From positions 1 to 64,000 of the forward strand of contig PNIW01000011.1 in the NCBI GenBank assembly GCA_002878315.1: a stretch of 64,000 nt of DNA, given 5' to 3'. This document shows, in pieces, positions 20,333 through 30,446 of this stretch. Below the pieces are notes generated by a model. The model was not told where the DNA came from and searched no databases. It saw only the letters and a list, made by a program, of their open reading frames with translations. The translations under genes and the position numbers were made by a program. This stretch comes from Mesoaciditoga sp. Its GTDB lineage: Bacteria; Thermotogota; Thermotogae; Mesoaciditogales; Mesoaciditogaceae. Every line of letters starts with the position of its first letter. The stretch's first letter is position 1.

Positions 20333-21398
20333 AATACTTATATTGCTTTCGATAATTTCTGCGATAGGACTTATCACACTCTACAGTGCAAGTTACATAA
20401 TGACGTATAGGTATCCATACCCTCCACCGGACTATTATCTTATTCATCAGATAGTCGCTATGGTTGTGGGTGTGGCGTTCATGATCTTTTTCAGCCTTTT
20501 TGATTACAGAAAGCATGAATCGTACACCGGAATTTATTACATACTGACAATTGTGGCGCTTATTGCCGTTTTTTTCTCAAGCCGTGTTGCCGGATCGCAC
20601 AGATGGATCTCGATAGGATCTTATTCCATTCAAAGTTCCGAGTTTGCAAAGATCTTTCTGCTTGTGTACCTTGCCGCTTACGTGAATAGAAAGAATGGAG
20701 AGATAGGTACCTTCAAAGAAGGAATAGTAGATCCTATAATCAGGCTTTTTCCCATTTATTTGCTTGTATTTTTTGAGCCCGACTTAGGGACTACGATACT
20801 GCTCTTTCTTATAACCCTTGTAGTTCTTTACATTGCAGGGGCAAAATTGCTCCATGTGCTCGGCGTAATCGGTCTTGGAGTGTTAGGCATTCTTGGAGCC
20901 TACGCAACAGGGCTTTTGCACGCATATCAAGCGGAAAGGCTAACATCATTTTTCACGTACCTTATAACCGGTAGTTCTAATTATCAGGCAAATATGGCCC
21001 TATCGGCGATAAACAGTGGTGGACTGTTTGGAAGTGGGCCGGGCGGATCTATCTACAAATTCTTCTTGCCAGTCCAGTTTAGCGATTTCATCTTCGCCGT
21101 CTTTGGAGAGGAATTTGGACTGATCGGAATAATTTTAATAATGATTCTCTACTACATGCTGATAAGAGAGATAGTCCATATCTCTTTGAGGGTCAACGAT
21201 ATATTCGCAAAGGTTTACATAACAGGATATGCATTCCTGATCGGCATACAGGTATTGTTCAATGCAGGCGTCTCTCTTGGTATTCTTCCCGTCACAGGTG
21301 TAACATTGCCATTCTTCAGTTATGGAGGAAGTTCTATAATAGCGTTGCTTGCGGGATTGGGGATCGTGATAAACATTGCCTACTCGAACAGAGATTAA
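20313..21398 (+). CDS. ftsW: Cell division SEDS protein FtsW
   Basis: SEDS family: GSHRWISIGSYSIQSSEFAK, FFEPDLGTTILLF, LPVTGVTLPFFSYGGSSI. Confidence 0.92.
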   Translation: MEKSTSRILILLSIISAIGLITLYSASYIMTYRYPYPPPDYYLIHQIVAMVVGVAFMIFFSLFDYRKHESYTGIYYILTIVALIAVFFSSRVAGSHRWISIGSYSIQSSEFAKIFLLVYLAAYVNRKNGEIGTFKEGIVDPIIRLFPIYLLVFFEPDLGTTILLFLITLVVLYIAGAKLLHVLGVIGLGVLGILGAYATGLLHAYQAERLTSFFTYLITGSSNYQANMALSAINSGGLFGSGPGGSIYKFFLPVQFSDFIFAVFGEEFGLIGIILIMILYYMLIREIVHISLRVNDIFAKVYITGYAFLIGIQVLFNAGVSLGILPVTGVTLPFFSYGGSSIIALLAGLGIVINIAYSNRD

Positions 21399-22410
21399 AG
21401 GGATCTTTGCCGCCGGAGTTACAGGAGGTCACATATATCCGGCCGTGGCCGTGGCCGATGAACTTTCAAAGATCGTAAACCTAAAGGCACTCTTTATTGG
21501 AACGGGACGCGGGGCGGAATCCAGGATATTCAAAAATTTTAAATACGAGTACATCCAGATTCCAGCCATTGGTAGCGATGCATCGAGAATAAAATATATT
21601 TACAAAAACACAATGGCTATTCTGAAGATATCAAGATTGATAAATAAATTCTCTCCGGATTTTCTTTTTACGACTGGCGGATACATAGGAGGAATAACCG
21701 GATATGTAGCGCACAAGAAAGGCATTCCAATTTTTCTTCATGAATCAAATGTCCAGCCGGGCATATCGACCAAAAAACTCTCTGCCTACTCGGTAATATC
21801 TTTTTGTGCCTTTGAGGAGACGACAAAGTTTCTGCAGAATGCTTTCTTTTCTGGAATGCCTGTAAGGCAGGGATTTGAATCAGAAAGGGATCCGGAATTT
21901 TCAAGAAAATATCCGTCTATGAAGGTTCTTGCATTCGGAGGGAGCGAAGGATCAAACGTTATCGACACAATAGTAGACAATCTCTCCAAAAAAATGAAAG
22001 AAATAACATTTTTTCACATAGGACCTTCGAAGATTGAAAATGAAAATGTAATAAATTTCGATTATTACGAGGATATTCCGTATTTGATGAGAAATTGCGA
22101 TGTGATAATATCACGTGCCGGAGCGAGTACAATGGCAGAAATAATTCAGAGTGCCAGACCCGCGATTTTAGTGCCATGGAAGGGATCTCTCAACGGCCAT
22201 CAAGAACTGAACGCGAGATACCTCGAAAAAATGGGAGGAGTTTTTGTAATCGATGAAGAAAACATCGATTACGATCAAATAATTTCTGTAATTCAAAAAC
22301 TCTCGCAAAAAGATTTTTACAAAATTGTGTCGGACAATCTCAAAAAATTACGCCCTGTCTCTAATCCTTCTGTAACCATAGCAAGGATGATTATCGAAAA
22401 AGTATCCTGA
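21376..22410 (+). CDS. murG: UDP-N-acetylglucosamine--lipid intermediate transferase
   Basis: AAGVTGGHIYPAVAVADEL, GGYIGG, HESNVQPGISTKKL, ISRAGASTMAEII. Probable TTG start. Confidence 0.93.
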   Translation: MPTRTEIKGIFAAGVTGGHIYPAVAVADELSKIVNLKALFIGTGRGAESRIFKNFKYEYIQIPAIGSDASRIKYIYKNTMAILKISRLINKFSPDFLFTTGGYIGGITGYVAHKKGIPIFLHESNVQPGISTKKLSAYSVISFCAFEETTKFLQNAFFSGMPVRQGFESERDPEFSRKYPSMKVLAFGGSEGSNVIDTIVDNLSKKMKEITFFHIGPSKIENENVINFDYYEDIPYLMRNCDVIISRAGASTMAEIIQSARPAILVPWKGSLNGHQELNARYLEKMGGVFVIDEENIDYDQIISVIQKLSQKDFYKIVSDNLKKLRPVSNPSVTIARMIIEKVS

Positions 22411-22413
22411 TCT

Positions 22414-22439
22414 AAAAAGGCCCCGATTGGGGCCTTTTT
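22414..22439 (+). terminator. Bidirectional terminator between convergent murG and chemoreceptor genes
   Basis: AAAAAGGCCCC-GATT-GGGGCCTTTTT. Confidence 0.9.
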
Positions 22440-22450
22440 GATTTATACCT

Positions 22451-24415
22451 TCATATTTTGAACTTCTTTAAAGTCTCCTCTAATTCATTTGAAAGACTTA
22501 TGAGATCTTCAACGAGTTTGAGATTTTCCCTTGATTCAGAAGATGTGGCGGAGATTTTCTTGGTTATGCCTTCCATCTTGGATGCTATATTCGAAACGGC
22601 CTTTGTCGCCATATCCATAGCGCTGGCCATCTCCTCGGCACTGGCGCTTTCTTCTTGGGAAGCGGCAGCAACAGACTCTATTTTTTCTGTGATTCCTTTT
22701 ACCTGATTGAGTATTTTGGAAAGTTCCGCTGAAACCTCATCTATACCTTTGGAGGTTCTTTCCACAGACTCAAGAGTCTTGTTAGTCTCATCTGAAACGC
22801 GGGAAGATTTTGCCATGATCTCTTCAAGAATCTGAGAAATTCTCTGTGTGGAACTCTTTGAACTTTCGGCGAGTTTCCTAATTTCGTCTGCCACTACGGC
22901 AAAGCCCTTGCCGGCATCTCCTGCCCTTGCGGCCTCTATTGCGGCATTCAAAGCAAGAAGATTGGTCTGTTCGGCTATTTTGTTTATCTCGTTGACGATC
23001 TGACCTATATTTCCACTCATCTCTGCAAGAGACTTGACGCTTTCGGCACTTTCCTGGCTGACGTTGACGATCTCTGTGAAATCCTTTTTCATATTTTCTA
23101 TGGCTCTGCTACCACTTTCGGCTCCCGAAGAGATCTGTTGGGATTGTTCGGCTATCTCCTGAATCGCCTTTGCCGTATTCTGGGCCGCAGATGAAACTTC
23201 TTCAACAGAGGCAGAGGTCTCCTCGACAGAGGCAGAAAGATTTTGGGTATCTGAATTCATATCTTTGACAGTTTCAGAAAGACTTTCAAGGGTAGATGAG
23301 ATATTTTCGGCCGAAGATGAGAGTTTCCCGGATCCGCTGGAGACCCGGCCCGAGGCTTCTTCTATTTTCTTTAAAGTATCTTTAAGAAGTTTGAATACCT
23401 TATTCAACTCATTCTGGATCTGGGCTATCTCATCCTTGCCTTTAACATCGAAACTGGCAGAAAGATCCCCATTTGATACTTTCTGAATGACAGGAATTAG
23501 ATCTTTCACAGGCTTTGTAAAGGCATACTTTGAAATGAGAATTCCCGCAAGGAAAGCGAGTACTATTATAATCAATCCAATCACAATTAGAGTTATCATC
23601 TCTGCAACTACGGTACCTGTCATCTCAACCAGAGGCATCATGAGGATAATCTTACCGACATGTGTTGTAAATAAATAGGCGGCTTTCTGGGTACCATCTT
23701 CTTCGAAGTTAAGATTTCCATTTTTGATGGAATTGATCTTTGACCACCATGATTGATTTGTGATATTCATCCCCACATCTTGAGGCTGAGAGGCGAAGTT
23801 TATGATCCCTTTATTCTCAACCCATATCTCAACATTTTTGCCATTGTATTTGTAATTGGATATGTAACTTTCCAACTGGGCAGGTTTGAGATAAAATCCC
23901 ACGACACCTGTAATGTTTCCGTCCTCACCGATTATAGCCTTTGTCATAAGTATCTGTGTCTTGTGTGAACTGGAATCAGTGACAAGATTAGTGTAGATTC
24001 CTGTCGAGTTAAGCGTTAGATTGTACCAGTCTCCGGTCGTTATCTGAACGTTTGATGGAGACGTATAAACCTTTCCGTTCTTTAAGATCACGAATATGCT
24101 ATTTATTTCAGGATATGCATTTCTAAAAGAATCGAAGGTCTTTAGCATCCATACATCTTCCTGATTTTTATCTGTGTAAACTCCTTTTACATTGGGATCA
24201 TTTGAAAGATAATTCAAAACGTTTGAATAATCTGAAAAGTAAAGATTCACGTAATCGGATAAATTCTTTGTCGAGGTGGAAATTCCATTTCTTATTTCTT
24301 TGCTTACATTGCCATACATTGAAAATGCCGAATAAATGATAAGAATCGCAACCGGTATAACGGTCACAAGAACGACAAAGACCATGAATTTTGAAGTGAA
24401 TTTAAAGTTTTTCAT
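22451..24415 (-). CDS. Methyl-accepting chemotaxis protein with periplasmic Cache-type sensor
   Basis: Two TM segments flanking sensor region, HAMP-like stretch, hairpin tip [42 protein letters not shown]. Start MKNFKF at 24415 after AAGGAGGA. Confidence 0.93.
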   Translation of the reverse strand: MKNFKFTSKFMVFVVLVTVIPVAILIIYSAFSMYGNVSKEIRNGISTSTKNLSDYVNLYFSDYSNVLNYLSNDPNVKGVYTDKNQEDVWMLKTFDSFRNAYPEINSIFVILKNGKVYTSPSNVQITTGDWYNLTLNSTGIYTNLVTDSSSHKTQILMTKAIIGEDGNITGVVGFYLKPAQLESYISNYKYNGKNVEIWVENKGIINFASQPQDVGMNITNQSWWSKINSIKNGNLNFEEDGTQKAAYLFTTHVGKIILMMPLVEMTGTVVAEMITLIVIGLIIIVLAFLAGILISKYAFTKPVKDLIPVIQKVSNGDLSASFDVKGKDEIAQIQNELNKVFKLLKDTLKKIEEASGRVSSGSGKLSSSAENISSTLESLSETVKDMNSDTQNLSASVEETSASVEEVSSAAQNTAKAIQEIAEQSQQISSGAESGSRAIENMKKDFTEIVNVSQESAESVKSLAEMSGNIGQIVNEINKIAEQTNLLALNAAIEAARAGDAGKGFAVVADEIRKLAESSKSSTQRISQILEEIMAKSSRVSDETNKTLESVERTSKGIDEVSAELSKILNQVKGITEKIESVAAASQEESASAEEMASAMDMATKAVSNIASKMEGITKKISATSSESRENLKLVEDLISLSNELEETLKKFKI

Positions 24416-24449
24416 TTCTATCCTCCTTATGTGCAGATTTAACTTAAAC

Positions 24450-24582
24450 AAAATTCAAACTCCGAACCGTTGCTCCGGAAGATGTCCCACTCGCTGTCTG
24501 GCCCTCGCAGCGAAGCGAGAACCATCTTGGAGGCATACTGCCCTCCTCCTAATAAATATTTGGCTTTTAAAGTGAGTTCGGT
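24450..24582 (-). other. Unassigned GC-rich inverted-repeat element upstream of the chemoreceptor gene (candidate structured RNA or dispersed repeat)
   Basis: AAGATG/CATCTT outer pairing around CTCGC...CTCGCAGCGAAGCGAG alternative hairpins; CCGAAC/GTTCGG outermost pair; much more GC-rich than flanking intergenic DNA. Strand uncertain. Confidence 0.4.
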
Positions 24583-24608
24583 ATATATTCAAATTTTATC
24601 ATAATTAT

Positions 24609-25214
24609 CTACAATTCGATCAATCTCCCTTCTTCGATTATCCATTCACCGACGTCTTTGTGATCAAAATTCACAGATAAATTTTCGGGAACAAAAGCCT
24701 TTATCGCTACAAATTCCTTAAAATCAGGAGGAGAGATAATGTATCCGTGCTTTTGTATGAAATACCTTATTCTGTCAAAGTCCTTGTAGGCACATTTTAT
24801 CTCTACAATTTTACCTATCAAAAACCGTTTTTTCACCGCAGATTCAAGGACCTTTTTTGCCATGTGATTGTAAGCGTCTATTAATCCCCTTATTCCTAAT
24901 TTTTTACCGCCAAAATATCTCGAAACGATAACTGCCACATTTTCAACATCCGATGATCTTATCGCATCCATTATAGGCCTGCCGGCGCTGTTTGCAGGCT
25001 CACCGGCATCGGAATAAAACTGCAAATTTCCTATCTTGTATGCCCAACAATTGTGGGTAGCGTCTTTAAACTCCTGAGAAACTTTAAAAATGACATTTTT
25101 AGCCATCTCTTCATTCTCTATGTAAGATGCTGTCGAGATAAAAAGGGACCTATCGATCTTTTCTTCTATCCTATTTTCTGCAATGGAAATGAAATACTCA
25201 AAACCATCCTTCAT
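24609..25214 (-). CDS. YigZ/IMPACT family protein
   Basis: SFISTASYIENEEMAK..., DATHNCWAYKIG, DAGEPANSAGRPI, VIVSRYFGGKKLGIRGLIDAY. Confidence 0.88.
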   Translation of the reverse strand: MKDGFEYFISIAENRIEEKIDRSLFISTASYIENEEMAKNVIFKVSQEFKDATHNCWAYKIGNLQFYSDAGEPANSAGRPIMDAIRSSDVENVAVIVSRYFGGKKLGIRGLIDAYNHMAKKVLESAVKKRFLIGKIVEIKCAYKDFDRIRYFIQKHGYIISPPDFKEFVAIKAFVPENLSVNFDHKDVGEWIIEEGRLIEL

Positions 25215-26428
25215 ATCACAACTGGTTTTCTGAAATCATCTTCACAATTTTGCGATTTAAAGTAAAGCCTGTAAAAATTGGAGACTTTAAGATCGTATTT
25301 CATCTGATCTTGAGCGAGGGCTACATCTATTCCTTTAGATTTAAGCGCGTTTTTAAATCCAGACATATTTGAAATCACCGGAATCGATGATCTGTCAGAT
25401 ATGGCCCGTAATACCTCCCTTGATCCATGTCTGAATCCCAAAAGCCTCAGATATTGCGGTCCGTGATCGTTAGATCTGAGGACCAATTCTCTATCAACAT
25501 CGAAGATCGCGTATATCATCCTTCTTTTTATCCTCGTAAAGGTAAATCTCTTTGTCTTGACAGATTCGAGAAATTCTTTTAGATTTGCACTTTTACATGC
25601 CGAAATGAAAAATCTTTCGGCAATTCCTTCGTTAAACCCATAGATTCCTTCAAGACCCTCTCTCTCGAGAATCAAAACCTTCTTTCTTAAAAAATCAAAA
25701 AGGTCTTCCGGAAAAACAGGACCGCGTCCTTCTTCAAATTCACGCCTGAGTATTTCGAAGGAAAAATCGGGAAGGCCGCGAATTCCCGATCCCTGAAATA
25801 TCGCTTTTCTTATGGCAGTAGCGCTTGGAATTTCTGACATTCTCTCATCGTTGTAATCAGAACCTATTCTCTTTATCGTGTGAGGCTTTATACGCGATCT
25901 AAGTTTTTGGAGGGCAACAATGTACTCTATTCCGAGTATATTGTTGGAATATCTCATGTTATCAGATTTTTCTTCCAGCATACCCGATATCGCAAATCTT
26001 CTAGCATTTGGAAAGGATAGCCCCTTTTTTAAATGTTCTTTCAATCTTTTCTTGAACTCTTCAGGCTCTTCGACTATCACAGAGGCAATCTCGGAAATAC
26101 TCTCAATGTCATTGCTTTCAGATCCGAAGACGAGATCGTCTACGACATTCATCGAGTTAAGCAGTCCGACTGCTCCCGTTGCAAAACCACTTGCATCCTG
26201 AAAGGCATAAATGGAAGGAATTTCAAAGATAGCGTCTACACCCGCACGCAAAGCCATCTCGGCCCGGGCGAATTTATCGATGATGGCAGGCTCTCCCCTT
26301 TGGACAAAATTCCCGCTCATAACGGCCACGACAAAATCCGGTTTTACAAGGCTTATGGCATTTTTCAAATGGTAAAGATGGCCATTGTGAAATGGATTGT
26401 ATTCAACGATTATTCCAAGTACTTTCAT
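25211..26428 (-). CDS. tRNA(Met) cytidine acetate ligase-like nucleotidyltransferase (TmcAL/YlbM family)
   Basis: MKVLGIIVEYNPFHNGHLYHL..., VAVMSGNFVQRGEPAIIDKFARAEMAL. Confidence 0.88.
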   Translation of the reverse strand: MKVLGIIVEYNPFHNGHLYHLKNAISLVKPDFVVAVMSGNFVQRGEPAIIDKFARAEMALRAGVDAIFEIPSIYAFQDASGFATGAVGLLNSMNVVDDLVFGSESNDIESISEIASVIVEEPEEFKKRLKEHLKKGLSFPNARRFAISGMLEEKSDNMRYSNNILGIEYIVALQKLRSRIKPHTIKRIGSDYNDERMSEIPSATAIRKAIFQGSGIRGLPDFSFEILRREFEEGRGPVFPEDLFDFLRKKVLILEREGLEGIYGFNEGIAERFFISACKSANLKEFLESVKTKRFTFTRIKRRMIYAIFDVDRELVLRSNDHGPQYLRLLGFRHGSREVLRAISDRSSIPVISNMSGFKNALKSKGIDVALAQDQMKYDLKVSNFYRLYFKSQNCEDDFRKPVVI

Positions 26429-26889
26429 GACTTATTCACTATAAAAATAAGATCGAGTATGGATAGGATCGCCATTAATCCGGAATACAAAAATACCATA
26501 AATCCAATAAAATACATCAATGGATTCTCACTTTGAACCCTCAAGAACTCAAATTCGAACCAGTTGGTTCCATACATGATCATCTCGATCGTTTCAAAAA
26601 AAACCGCAACGGAATTCGATATGGCCGCAATAGAAGAATAAAGGTATCCACCGTATCCATCCGAAAGTCTTTTGACCGTGGATATTTGAATCGCTATTCC
26701 ACCCACGATCATCGAGATAAAAATAGCGACGAAGAATCTTGAAAGATAAAGATTCATCCCGAAGAATTGATTCATCGAGAAGGACATAGAAATAATAGTC
26801 AAAAAGATTATGAGTATATACCCCCCCAAAAAGATTTCGACCTCTCCGGCAAAGAGATTAACAAAAGTTCTAAATGTTCTCAAGTTCAA
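26425..26889 (-). CDS. Hypothetical membrane protein
   Basis: About 4 TM segments; 4-bp overlaps with both neighbours. Confidence 0.6.
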   Translation of the reverse strand: MNLRTFRTFVNLFAGEVEIFLGGYILIIFLTIISMSFSMNQFFGMNLYLSRFFVAIFISMIVGGIAIQISTVKRLSDGYGGYLYSSIAAISNSVAVFFETIEMIMYGTNWFEFEFLRVQSENPLMYFIGFMVFLYSGLMAILSILDLIFIVNKS

Positions 26890-27155
26890 AACACCTCAAA
26901 ATCTTTGTATCCTTTTACAGATGTTTCTATAACCTCAACAGACTCAACATTTGAAAAAGCATTTCCATCTCTTAAATATCCTTCAAGCGCTCTCAAACTT
27001 TCCTCCTCGCCCTCTGCCACGACCTTCACAGAGCCATCATCGAGATTTTCAACGTACCCTTTAACACCTAAAGTTTTTGCACGCGCGCGCACAAAGGACC
27101 TAAAGCCTACACCCTGAACGTATCCCTTCACGATATATATTCTCGATACTATCAT
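26886..27155 (-). CDS. acyP: Acylphosphatase
   Basis: YIVKGYVQGVGFRSFVRARAKTLGVKGYVENLDDGSVKVVAEG. Confidence 0.93.
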   Translation of the reverse strand: MIVSRIYIVKGYVQGVGFRSFVRARAKTLGVKGYVENLDDGSVKVVAEGEEESLRALEGYLRDGNAFSNVESVEVIETSVKGYKDFEVF

Positions 27156-27937
27156 ATCTCTCCCATAGTTTTAAGAAAATCTATAGCCCTCAAAACTCCT
27201 TTCCCGTCCTCATTATCCGTTATATATTTTGCACTTACCAAACTTTTTTCATTTCCAGGTCTCATGGCAAAACTTATGCCAACGCTTTTGAGTAGTTCGG
27301 CATCATTTTCCCCATCTCCGAAGGCAATCGCCTCATCGAGAGAAAAGCCTATCTTTTGTGATAAAAATTCGACCGCGAATTTTTTGTTGATGCCTCTTTT
27401 CACAAATTCAAGGTAAAGTTCTGAAGACGTAAAAACATCTACATTGTTAGATATATCCTTTGCCTTTTGTTTTAAAGATCTGATTTTTTCTGGAAAGCCG
27501 AAGGCTAATATCTTGTAAACGCAACCTTTTTTTGTGATCTCTTTAAGATCTGAAATGACATTGTACCCTATTCCAGATTGATCTGAATAGGCCCTTGCAA
27601 ATTCGTTGTCTTCTTCAACATAGAGTACATCGTCAACATATATTTGACGGTGGACATCATTCATTCTTAAAAAGTCTATTACCTTTACTGAATTCTCGTA
27701 ATCGAGGCAAAATTTGTAAAGTTCATCATAACTTATAAGGGATCCGTTGTAAGCGATCTTTATTCCGGACAGATCGTAATTGTCCAAAAGAATTTCCATT
27801 GAAGAAAGCATTCTTCCCGAAGCAAATATGACGATCTTTGATTTTGAAAGTTCATCTATCGCATCTCTTAATTCTTTCGAGATTTTGGAATTAACGAAGA
27901 TAGTTCCGTCAAGATCAAAGATCAAAACACGCTTCAC
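27152..27937 (-). CDS. Cof-type HAD hydrolase
   Basis: LIFDLDGTIF, IFASGR, AIAFGDGENDAELLKSVGISFAM. Confidence 0.9.
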   Translation of the reverse strand: MKRVLIFDLDGTIFVNSKISKELRDAIDELSKSKIVIFASGRMLSSMEILLDNYDLSGIKIAYNGSLISYDELYKFCLDYENSVKVIDFLRMNDVHRQIYVDDVLYVEEDNEFARAYSDQSGIGYNVISDLKEITKKGCVYKILAFGFPEKIRSLKQKAKDISNNVDVFTSSELYLEFVKRGINKKFAVEFLSQKIGFSLDEAIAFGDGENDAELLKSVGISFAMRPGNEKSLVSAKYITDNEDGKGVLRAIDFLKTMGEI

Positions 27938-28983
27938 TTTAGTGAATAAAGCCTTTCTTTTTTATTGAGTATCTGGGTAATCTTAACGCCAAAGTTTTCG
28001 CCGACAACAACGACTTCTCCTTTCGCTATCTGTTTCCCGTTTACAAGAATGTCCACAGGTTCTCCCGTGAGCTTGTCAAGTTCAACAAGAGATCCAACTC
28101 CAAGTTCGAGTACCTGTTTGAGGCTCATTTTAGTTCTTCCAAGTTCGACGGAAAGTTCAAGAGGTATATCAAGAAGTAATTCTATCTTTTGAGGCTGAAC
28201 CTGTAAATCCTTTTCATCGCTGAATTCCTGAAATTCAACCTTTCTTACGGGCTTTTCAGACTTATCTGCCATTTGGGGGGTCTCTTCGGACCTTTCGATC
28301 TTCGAATTCTCAACTCTTGACATATTACTTTTACCAACTTCTCCAATGAGAAATTTGGAGAAGTTCTTTGCAAATGACGGAGACATCAATTCAATCAGAG
28401 ATCCCTCGACGAGATTGTTTACCTTCATCTTGAACTTGACAGTAACGATGTCCTGACCATCGTATACCGGAGGAAATTTCACATTCGGATCTGTGAAATC
28501 AATTTTTTCTATCTTTGGAGGTGAAATCTCGACAGATTCTTTCATGATCTCCGAAAGAGATGTAGCCGCCGATCCCATCATTTGATTCATCGCTTCGGCA
28601 ATGGCACTTAACTTTATATCGTCAAGTTCGTCTTTTACGTCTTGGCCAGTTCCTCCCATCATTATATCCGCGATGACAGCAACAACGTGTGGCTCGAGAA
28701 CAAAAACATTCGTTCCTTGAAGCGTTTTTACATAATCAATGCTTGTGGCAATCTTCATTCCTTTGAAAAGTTTTCTAAAATCATCCATGGTCGTTTCATA
28801 AACTTCGGGAGTTGTTATCTCAACTCTTTTGCCTACGATCGTCGAAATAGCGGTCGCGGCCGCTCCCATCGATATATTGCCAAGTTCTCCTATCGCATCC
28901 TTTTCCAATTCCGTAAGAATTGTCGTTGAACCTTTAAGCAAAGAATCTATCTCTTCCTGAGACATTTTATCCGCCATTTTCAT
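27934..28983 (-). CDS. fliY: Flagellar motor switch protein FliY (CheC-like plus FliN-like domain)
   Basis: MSQEEIDSLL N-terminus, ELGNISMGAAATAIS CheC-like, C-terminal LLDIPLELSVELGRTKMSLKQVLELGVGSLVELDK FliN. Start could be 28977. Confidence 0.9.
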   Translation of the reverse strand: MKMADKMSQEEIDSLLKGSTTILTELEKDAIGELGNISMGAAATAISTIVGKRVEITTPEVYETTMDDFRKLFKGMKIATSIDYVKTLQGTNVFVLEPHVVAVIADIMMGGTGQDVKDELDDIKLSAIAEAMNQMMGSAATSLSEIMKESVEISPPKIEKIDFTDPNVKFPPVYDGQDIVTVKFKMKVNNLVEGSLIELMSPSFAKNFSKFLIGEVGKSNMSRVENSKIERSEETPQMADKSEKPVRKVEFQEFSDEKDLQVQPQKIELLLDIPLELSVELGRTKMSLKQVLELGVGSLVELDKLTGEPVDILVNGKQIAKGEVVVVGENFGVKITQILNKKERLYSLK

Positions 28984-29962
28984 CTATCTCCTTGTTCAAA
29001 ACCTCTGTAATCCGGACAGCGTTAAAGCCTTTATGGGTTCCGAGAGAACAGAGAAATTTTTCCCTTCCATTGACATAAAGAGAGGCAGGTTCATCTATAT
29101 GCCTTTGGAGCATTATAACATCTCCAACCTCAAGGTTCAAAAGTTCCGAAAGATTTATGATCGTCTTCCCTATCACGACACGCAAATCGAGCTTTGCATT
29201 GTTGAGCAATGAGATTATATCTTCTCTTAACTGGGCAGGCTTAATCTGTTTTTCCTGTTTAAAATAAGATTCCGCGTACAATTTTGGGGCTATCATCTCA
29301 AGAAGGGAGGATGGCCAGCACACATTCATAAATCCTTCTATCTCACCTATCTTCATGTCCAAAGTCACAACGACAACCATCTCATTAGCCGGAACGACTT
29401 GCACGAATTGTGGATTGTTTTCTATCGAAACAAGGTTTGGCGTAAAAGAGTAAATGCTCGACCAGGAATCTTTGAGTATCGAAAGAATTCTTATGATCTC
29501 ATTCCTCATCAAAGAATTTTCTATCTCCGTCAAAGGCCTTATCTTTTGATAAAGACCTCCTCCGCCTCCGAGAAGTTTATCTATTATTGAAAATATTACC
29601 TTCAAATTTATCTCTATAACAACATTCCCATTCAATTCCTCTGCCGTAAAGACAAAGAGAAAACTTGGCGAAGATATAGACCTTATGAATTCATTGTACG
29701 TTATCTGATCCGTCGAGGCTTTGGTTATATCAACAAAAGACCTGAGGCGCGCGGAAAAATAATTTGACACTCCACGCGCAAAATTCTCATGAACCATTTC
29801 AATAGTTCTTATCTGTTCTTTAGAAAACTTGCTCGGTCTCGTGAAATCGTAAGGTTTTACTTTTTTTGTCTCTTCTACCTTTACTTCTTCGGCAGAAAGA
29901 TCGCCGGCCGCAAGGGCCTTAAGTAAAGTATCAACCTCATTCTGACTTAAGATATCGGCCAT
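28967..29962 (-). CDS. fliM: Flagellar motor switch protein FliM
   Basis: LSQNEVDTLLKAL, YDFTRPSKFSKEQIRTIEMVHENFAR, C-terminal SpoA-like domain. Confidence 0.93.
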   Translation of the reverse strand: MADILSQNEVDTLLKALAAGDLSAEEVKVEETKKVKPYDFTRPSKFSKEQIRTIEMVHENFARGVSNYFSARLRSFVDITKASTDQITYNEFIRSISSPSFLFVFTAEELNGNVVIEINLKVIFSIIDKLLGGGGGLYQKIRPLTEIENSLMRNEIIRILSILKDSWSSIYSFTPNLVSIENNPQFVQVVPANEMVVVVTLDMKIGEIEGFMNVCWPSSLLEMIAPKLYAESYFKQEKQIKPAQLREDIISLLNNAKLDLRVVIGKTIINLSELLNLEVGDVIMLQRHIDEPASLYVNGREKFLCSLGTHKGFNAVRITEVLNKEIDENGG

Positions 29963-29966
29963 AATA

Positions 29967-30446
29967 TCACGTCGATGCAACTGCCTTTATGTACATGTAA
30001 ACCTGTAAGACTCCCAAAGGCGCTTTGTCTCCAGTATAGCCCGTTATCTGATCGACCAAATCGGCTATTTGCTGTTTTAAAGTTTGAAAACCATCGGGAT
30101 TTAAAATCTCATTTGCGCTCTTTGAAAGGATAAGCATCTGAATGCCATCCATTATCTGAGGAGTATCTATTCCTATCTCTTGGCTGCACTGGGCACTTCC
30201 GACCAAAAAGGTCAAACTATCAACAACGAGCACCTGATTCCCGCCACGCAAAGGGAAGGTTTGATTGGATCCAGATCTTATGAGTATGGCCATCGTTCTC
30301 GACAACTGGCTTGTCACCTTTTGCTGGGCAGGAGGGGCATTAAGATATTTGACGATGATAAAGGTGCCAATCATCGAAATACCTGCCGATAGCACCACGG
30401 CTATAAGGATAAGCATAAGACCGGATCTTTTCTTCTCTTCCGCCAT
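29967..30446 (-). CDS. fliL: Flagellar basal-body associated protein FliL
   Basis: Single N-terminal TM, position between motB and fliM, C-terminal VYMYIKAVAST. Confidence 0.78.
   Translation of the reverse strand: MAEEKKRSGLMLILIAVVLSAGISMIGTFIIVKYLNAPPAQQKVTSQLSRTMAILIRSGSNQTFPLRGGNQVLVVDSLTFLVGSAQCSQEIGIDTPQIMDGIQMLILSKSANEILNPDGFQTLKQQIADLVDQITGYTGDKAPLGVLQVYMYIKAVAST

Noticed and set aside
24336-24575. ORF track entry 24336..24575 (+, 79 aa) across the chemoreceptor upstream region
   Set aside because: It is antisense to the chemoreceptor N-terminus and runs through the inverted-repeat element; composition and position indicate a spurious ORF.
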